From JBFXAF01 sp050184585 (GTDB taxonomy: Bacteria > Pseudomonadota > Alphaproteobacteria > Rhizobiales > Rhizobiaceae), in the NCBI GenBank assembly GCA_050184585.1, contig JBFXAF010000001.1, positions 692,231 to 756,230 on the forward strand: a stretch of 64,000 bases of DNA. The letters are read 5' to 3'. The notes below the pieces were generated by a model. It saw only the letters and a program-made list of their open reading frames with translations, was not told the origin of the DNA and searched no databases. The position numbers and the translations under genes were made by a program. This document shows positions 60,845-64,000 of the stretch, one piece after another. How positions within the stretch are numbered: position 1 is the first letter of the stretch; the number at the start of each line of letters is the position of its first letter.

Positions 60845-61327
60845 ATGAGCGAAACGTTCGATGGTGGCTGCGCGTGCCGGACGGTGCGGTTCCGGATGAA
60901 GAGCCGTCCGCTCATCGTCCACTGCTGCCACTGCACCTGGTGCCAGCGCGAAACCGGCTCGGCCTTCGCCGTCAACGCCCTGATCGAAAGCGACCGGGTC
61001 GATCGCCTGTCGGGCGAGCCCGAGAGGGTCGGCACGCCGAGCCAGAGCGGCAAGGGGCAGGTGATCCTGCGCTGTCCCAACTGCCGGATCGCCGTCTGGA
61101 GCCACTATCCTCAATCCGGCCAGGCGGTCAGCTTCGTCAGGGTCGGCACACTCGACGAACCGGGCAAGATACCGCCCGACATCCATATCTACACCTCGAC
61201 CAGGCTGCCCTGGGTCGTGCTGCCGGAGGGCGCGCGGGCGGTGCCGGAGTTCTACAAGACCCGGGACGTGTGGCCTGCCGAGAGCATGGCGCGGGTCAGC
61301 GCCATGATGGCCTCCGTGAAGAGATAA
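60845..61327 (+). CDS. GFA-family protein beside frmA
   Basis: A 160-residue zinc-binding GFA-fold protein with CACRTVRFR near the start, CCHCTWCQRETGSAF and CPNCRIAVWS. It begins one base after the frmA stop, so the two share a message. The linkage suggests a part in formaldehyde-glutathione chemistry, but it differs from the well-studied longer Gfa (about 190 residues), so enzymatic formation of hydroxymethylglutathione is only a possibility. Confidence 0.84.
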   Translation: MSETFDGGCACRTVRFRMKSRPLIVHCCHCTWCQRETGSAFAVNALIESDRVDRLSGEPERVGTPSQSGKGQVILRCPNCRIAVWSHYPQSGQAVSFVRVGTLDEPGKIPPDIHIYTSTRLPWVVLPEGARAVPEFYKTRDVWPAESMARVSAMMASVKR

Positions 61328-61415
61328 CTGCCTGACGACCATCGAAGGACCTCGACTGCGAGCGCCGTCGTCGTCGTGCTAGGCTGGAGTACTGAAGCCG
61401 CCGCGGGAGGGGACG

Positions 61416-62351
61416 ATGCGCAAGCTGGTGAAGTGGCTGCTTGGAGCCGCTCTGGTGCTCGCAGGCGCCTATGTCGGTTACGGAAGCTGGCAGGTCGCGG
61501 CACTGGTCGACAAGATTTTGCGCGTCGGCTCGCCCATCGCCCAGGGCGAAGGCGCACCCGTTCCGGAGCGCCCGGAGGATATCGGCTATGTCGGCGACCC
61601 CGACGCTGCCTTCTCTTATCCTTTCGAGATCGTCGATCTTGCCACCGAACTGGGGACGGCGTCGGCTTGGCTGATCCCGCCAGACGGCATGACGGGGAAG
61701 CGCTGGGCGATCATCGTCCACGGCATCGGCGGGCGGCGCGAAAACGGTTATCGATTCCTGCCAACGCTGCGCGCCGCCGACCTGCCGGTGCTGATGATGT
61801 CCTACCGCAACGACGAGGAAGCGCCCGCCTCTCCCAACGGCCTGTATTCGCTCGGCCTGACGGAATGGCGCGATCTTGAAGCAGCCGTCTCGCTGGCGGG
61901 CGAGCGTGGCGGTGGCCGCGTGCTCTTGGTGGCCGAATCTATGGGTGGTGGCATCGTCGGACAGTTTCTGCGCAATTCCCAGCTGGCGAACCGGGTCGAC
62001 GCGATCGTTCTCGATGCGCCGATGGTCGATCTTCCCGCCACTCTGTCGGCGCTGGTTGGCCGGCTTGGCATACCGCTGCCGCGAACGCTGACTCAGGGCG
62101 CGCTCTGGCTGACGACATGGCGCTATCCGATCGATCTGACCGATGCCGTAGTGATCGAGGACTATGTCGCCTTTGCAGGGCCGCTCTTCGTCTCCCACGG
62201 CTCCGGCGACCGCATCGTGCCGGTGGCGACCAGTGACCGTCTGGTCGACAAGCGCACGGGTCCGACTGAATACTTGCGACCGGGGCGGACCACATACTGT
62301 CCTGGAAGGAGAACCCCGAGCGTTACGACATGGCGCTTGCGGCATTTCTGA
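61416..62351 (+). pseudogene. Alpha/beta hydrolase with frameshifted C-terminus
   Basis: A membrane-anchored alpha/beta hydrolase (N-terminal helix about 5-28; nucleophile Ser175 in VAESMGGG; acid Asp266 in SHGSGDRIVP). From about residue 285 the frame turns into unrelated, Arg- and Thr-rich residues. A +1/-1 shift near the G run at 62282-62285 restores a normal ending, GADHILSWKENPERY ... LKALP, with the missing catalytic histidine and a stop at 62363-62365 next to the AGGAG of the following gene. Either the gene has lost its histidine-bearing C-terminus by a single-base deletion, or the sequence has an error here. Confidence 0.8.
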
Positions 62352-62377
62352 AGGCGCTGCCCTAGGAGACCAACCAA

Positions 62378-63403
62378 ATGCTCTTCCCACCGACCATCGC
62401 CGGGAGCCTGCCCAAGCCCAGCTGGCTCGCCGAAACCGAGAAGCTCTGGCCGAAGTGGAAGCTCGAGGGCGCCGAACTCGACCAGGCCAAGCGCGACGCG
62501 GCGCTGGTCTGGCTCAAGGAGCAGGAGGACGCCGGCATCGACACGGTGTCGGACGGCGAGCAGTTCCGCACCCACTTCGTCCATGGCTTCCTCGAAACGG
62601 TCCAGGGCATCGACTGGAACCTCAAGACCAAGATGGGCATCCGCAACAACCGCTACGTGGTCGACGTGCCGACCGTCACTGGCCCGCTGAAGCGCAGCCG
62701 CCCCGTGCATCGCGACGAGGCCGCCTTCTGCCGTTCGCATACGACGAAGGGGCTGAAATGGACCCTGCCCGGCCCGATGACGATCTGCGATACGCTGGCC
62801 GACGGCCATTTCGGGCGGCGGGCCGACATGGCGATGGCGTTCGCCGATATCCTCAACGAGGAGGCGCGGGAGTTGGAGGCGGAAGGCGTCGACGTCATCC
62901 AGTTCGACGAACCGGCCTTCAATGTCTTCATGGACGAGGTCAACGAGTGGGGCATCGCCGCGCTGGAGCGCGCCGCGCGCGGGCTGAAATGCACGACCGC
63001 CGTGCACATCTGCTACGGCTACGGCATCGAGGCGAACGTCAAATGGAAGGAGACGCTGGGTTCGGAATGGCGCCAGTACGAGGCGATCTTCCCGGCGATC
63101 AACGCCTCCTCCATCAGCCAAGTCTCGCTCGAATGCGCCAACTCGCGCGTGCCGATCTCGCTGATCTCGCTGCTGCCGGACAAGGTCCTGCTCGTCGGCG
63201 CGATCGACGTGGCGTCGAACGCGGTCGAAACGCCCGAGCAGGTGGCGGCGACGATCGACGCGGCGCTGAAGCATGCCGACGCGGAGCGGGTCCAGCCCTG
63301 CACGAATTGCGGCATGGCTCCGCTCTCCCGCAATGTCGCCGTGGGCAAGCTGAGAGCGCTCGGCGCCGGCGCCGTACTGGCGCGCAAGCGGCACATTCTC
63401 TAG
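62378..63403 (+). CDS. Short MetE-like (core) methionine synthase
   Basis: A 341-residue protein equivalent to the C-terminal catalytic half of cobalamin-independent methionine synthase. Zinc ligands appear in TAVHICYGYG and CTNCGMAPL, and homocysteine contacts in SDGEQFRTHFV and VIQFDEPAF. The N-terminal folate-binding half of MetE is absent, so the methyl donor may be methylcobalamin or another compound rather than methyl-folate. AGGAG precedes the ATG. It complements the bmt gene at 2923 as a second homocysteine methylation route in this window. Confidence 0.83.
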   Translation: MLFPPTIAGSLPKPSWLAETEKLWPKWKLEGAELDQAKRDAALVWLKEQEDAGIDTVSDGEQFRTHFVHGFLETVQGIDWNLKTKMGIRNNRYVVDVPTVTGPLKRSRPVHRDEAAFCRSHTTKGLKWTLPGPMTICDTLADGHFGRRADMAMAFADILNEEARELEAEGVDVIQFDEPAFNVFMDEVNEWGIAALERAARGLKCTTAVHICYGYGIEANVKWKETLGSEWRQYEAIFPAINASSISQVSLECANSRVPISLISLLPDKVLLVGAIDVASNAVETPEQVAATIDAALKHADAERVQPCTNCGMAPLSRNVAVGKLRALGAGAVLARKRHIL

Positions 63404-63412
63404 GACGGCCGG

Positions 63413-63877
63413 GTGACCACGGCTCCCGCCATCCTCGTCGACGCTGACGCCTGCCCGGTGAAGGACGAGGTCGTGAAGGTCGCGGAGCGACACGGCCTCG
63501 TGGTCACGTTCGTGTCCAATGGCGGCTTGCGCCCGTCGCGCGACCCGATGATCCGCAATGTCGTCGTGTCGAAGGGCGCGGACGCCGCGGACGACTGGAT
63601 CGTCGACAACGCCAGGGCGAACGACATCATCGTCACCGCCGACATTCCGCTCGCCGCGCGGACCGTCGAACTGGGAGCACATGTGCTCGGACCCACCGGG
63701 CGGCCATTCACCAGCGCCACCATCGGCATGGCGGTCGCAATGCGCGACCTCAAGCAGCACCTGCGCGAGACCGGTGAGAGCAAGGGCTACAATGCCTCCT
63801 TCTCGGCGCGCGACCGCTCGACGTTCCTGGCCGAACTCGACCGCACCGCACGGGCCGCGATTCGGTCAGCCCTTTAG
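63413..63877 (+). CDS. YaiI/YqxD (UPF0178, DUF188) family protein
   Basis: A 154-residue protein with the family start PAILVDADACPVKDEVVKVA, DAADDWIVDNARANDIIVTADIPLA in the middle and RPFTSATIGMAVAMRDLKQHLRE near the end. The fold is PIN/nuclease-like, but the activity is not established. The start is GTG, 9 bases after the previous stop. An IS5-type element end follows 14 bases after its stop. Confidence 0.88.
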   Translation: MTTAPAILVDADACPVKDEVVKVAERHGLVVTFVSNGGLRPSRDPMIRNVVVSKGADAADDWIVDNARANDIIVTADIPLAARTVELGAHVLGPTGRPFTSATIGMAVAMRDLKQHLRETGESKGYNASFSARDRSTFLAELDRTARAAIRSAL

Positions 63878-63890
63878 GCTGAATCGACAT

Positions 63891-64000
63891 TCAGCGCATC
63901 CACAGTATTGCGGCGGCGAGTTGCAGGAAGCCGAGGAAGTGGACGGCGAGCCGGTCGAAGCGGGTCGCGATGCGTCTGAAATGCTTGAGCTTGTTGAAGC
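63891..64000 (-). mobile_element. 3' end of an IS5-family transposase gene (cut by window)
   Basis: The minus strand encodes FNKLKHFRRIATRFDRLAVHFL and LQLAAAILWMR then TGA, the conserved C-terminus of IS5-family transposases (RIATRFDR). The rest lies beyond the right edge. GCTGAATCGACATTCAGC at 63879-63896 probably includes the inverted terminal repeat, which would place the element's end just after the yaiI-like gene. Confidence 0.8.

Noticed and set aside
1..64000. CRISPR array or prophage
   Set aside because: No evenly spaced direct repeats and no phage structural genes were seen in the window.

Overview
The window reads as chromosomal core DNA of a GC-rich alphaproteobacterium of the order Hyphomicrobiales, most likely of the Mesorhizobium/Aminobacter type (Phyllobacteriaceae). 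The evidence is an acpXL-lpxXL cluster for very-long-chain lipid A acylation, exoR, the valS-popZ-tolC-pcm block, a GTTC-N7-GTTC LexA box at dinB, and two copies of a CTAG-bounded palindromic repeat. No plasmid or phage genes and no CRISPR array were seen. Genes are tightly packed, and many neighbours overlap by 1 to 4 bases (GTGA, ATGA or TGATG junctions). The only transposase is an IS5-type 3' end cut by the right edge.

Left part (1-17 kb): a PhnD-like protein, a fatty acid desaturase and a divergent XRE regulator with conspicuous palindromes between them; betaine-homocysteine methyltransferase; a PadR regulator with its own probable operator; an ECF sigma factor overlapping a membrane-anchored von Willebrand A protein; exoR; a TetR regulator and a membrane protein; then valS, popZ, tolC, pcm and tRNA-Cys on the minus strand. 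Two back-to-back minus-strand terminators at 4631-4956 enclose a stretch without a gene.

Middle (17-37 kb): tRNA-Asn; an operon of FAD amine oxidase, DUF1365 protein and cyclopropane-fatty-acyl-phospholipid synthase; small conserved proteins, one with an HPD motif like a J-domain; a long minus-strand operon of molybdenum-hydroxylase maturation genes (flavin reductase, CoxD-like MoxR ATPase, CoxE-like VWA protein, split XdhC, and a fused molybdopterin-binding/nucleotidyltransferase) that lacks the hydroxylase itself; a periplasmic binding protein and a P1 peptidase; a 640-base intergenic region with a dispersed repeat; and sugar genes (Gfo/Idh/MocA dehydrogenase, fucose/arabinose isomerase-like protein, PfkB kinase).

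Right part (38-64 kb): acpXL, two ketosynthase genes (one without catalytic Cys and His, like a chain-length factor), a dehydrogenase and lpxXL, which together would make and attach the very-long-chain acyl group of lipid A; a convergent three-subunit molybdoenzyme resembling sulfite dehydrogenase SoeABC; an L,D-transpeptidase; dinB with an SOS box at its start codon; replicative dnaE; biotin carboxylase subunit pccA; class III alcohol dehydrogenase with a GFA protein; an alpha/beta hydrolase whose last part is shifted out of frame; a short MetE-like methionine synthase; and a YaiI-family gene beside the IS5 remnant.

Recurring themes are membrane lipid modification (desaturase, CFA synthase, lipid A acylation), cell-envelope regulation (exoR, ECF sigma/VWA, Ldt, TolC), molybdenum enzymes and their maturation, and homocysteine remethylation (bmt and a MetE-like gene).
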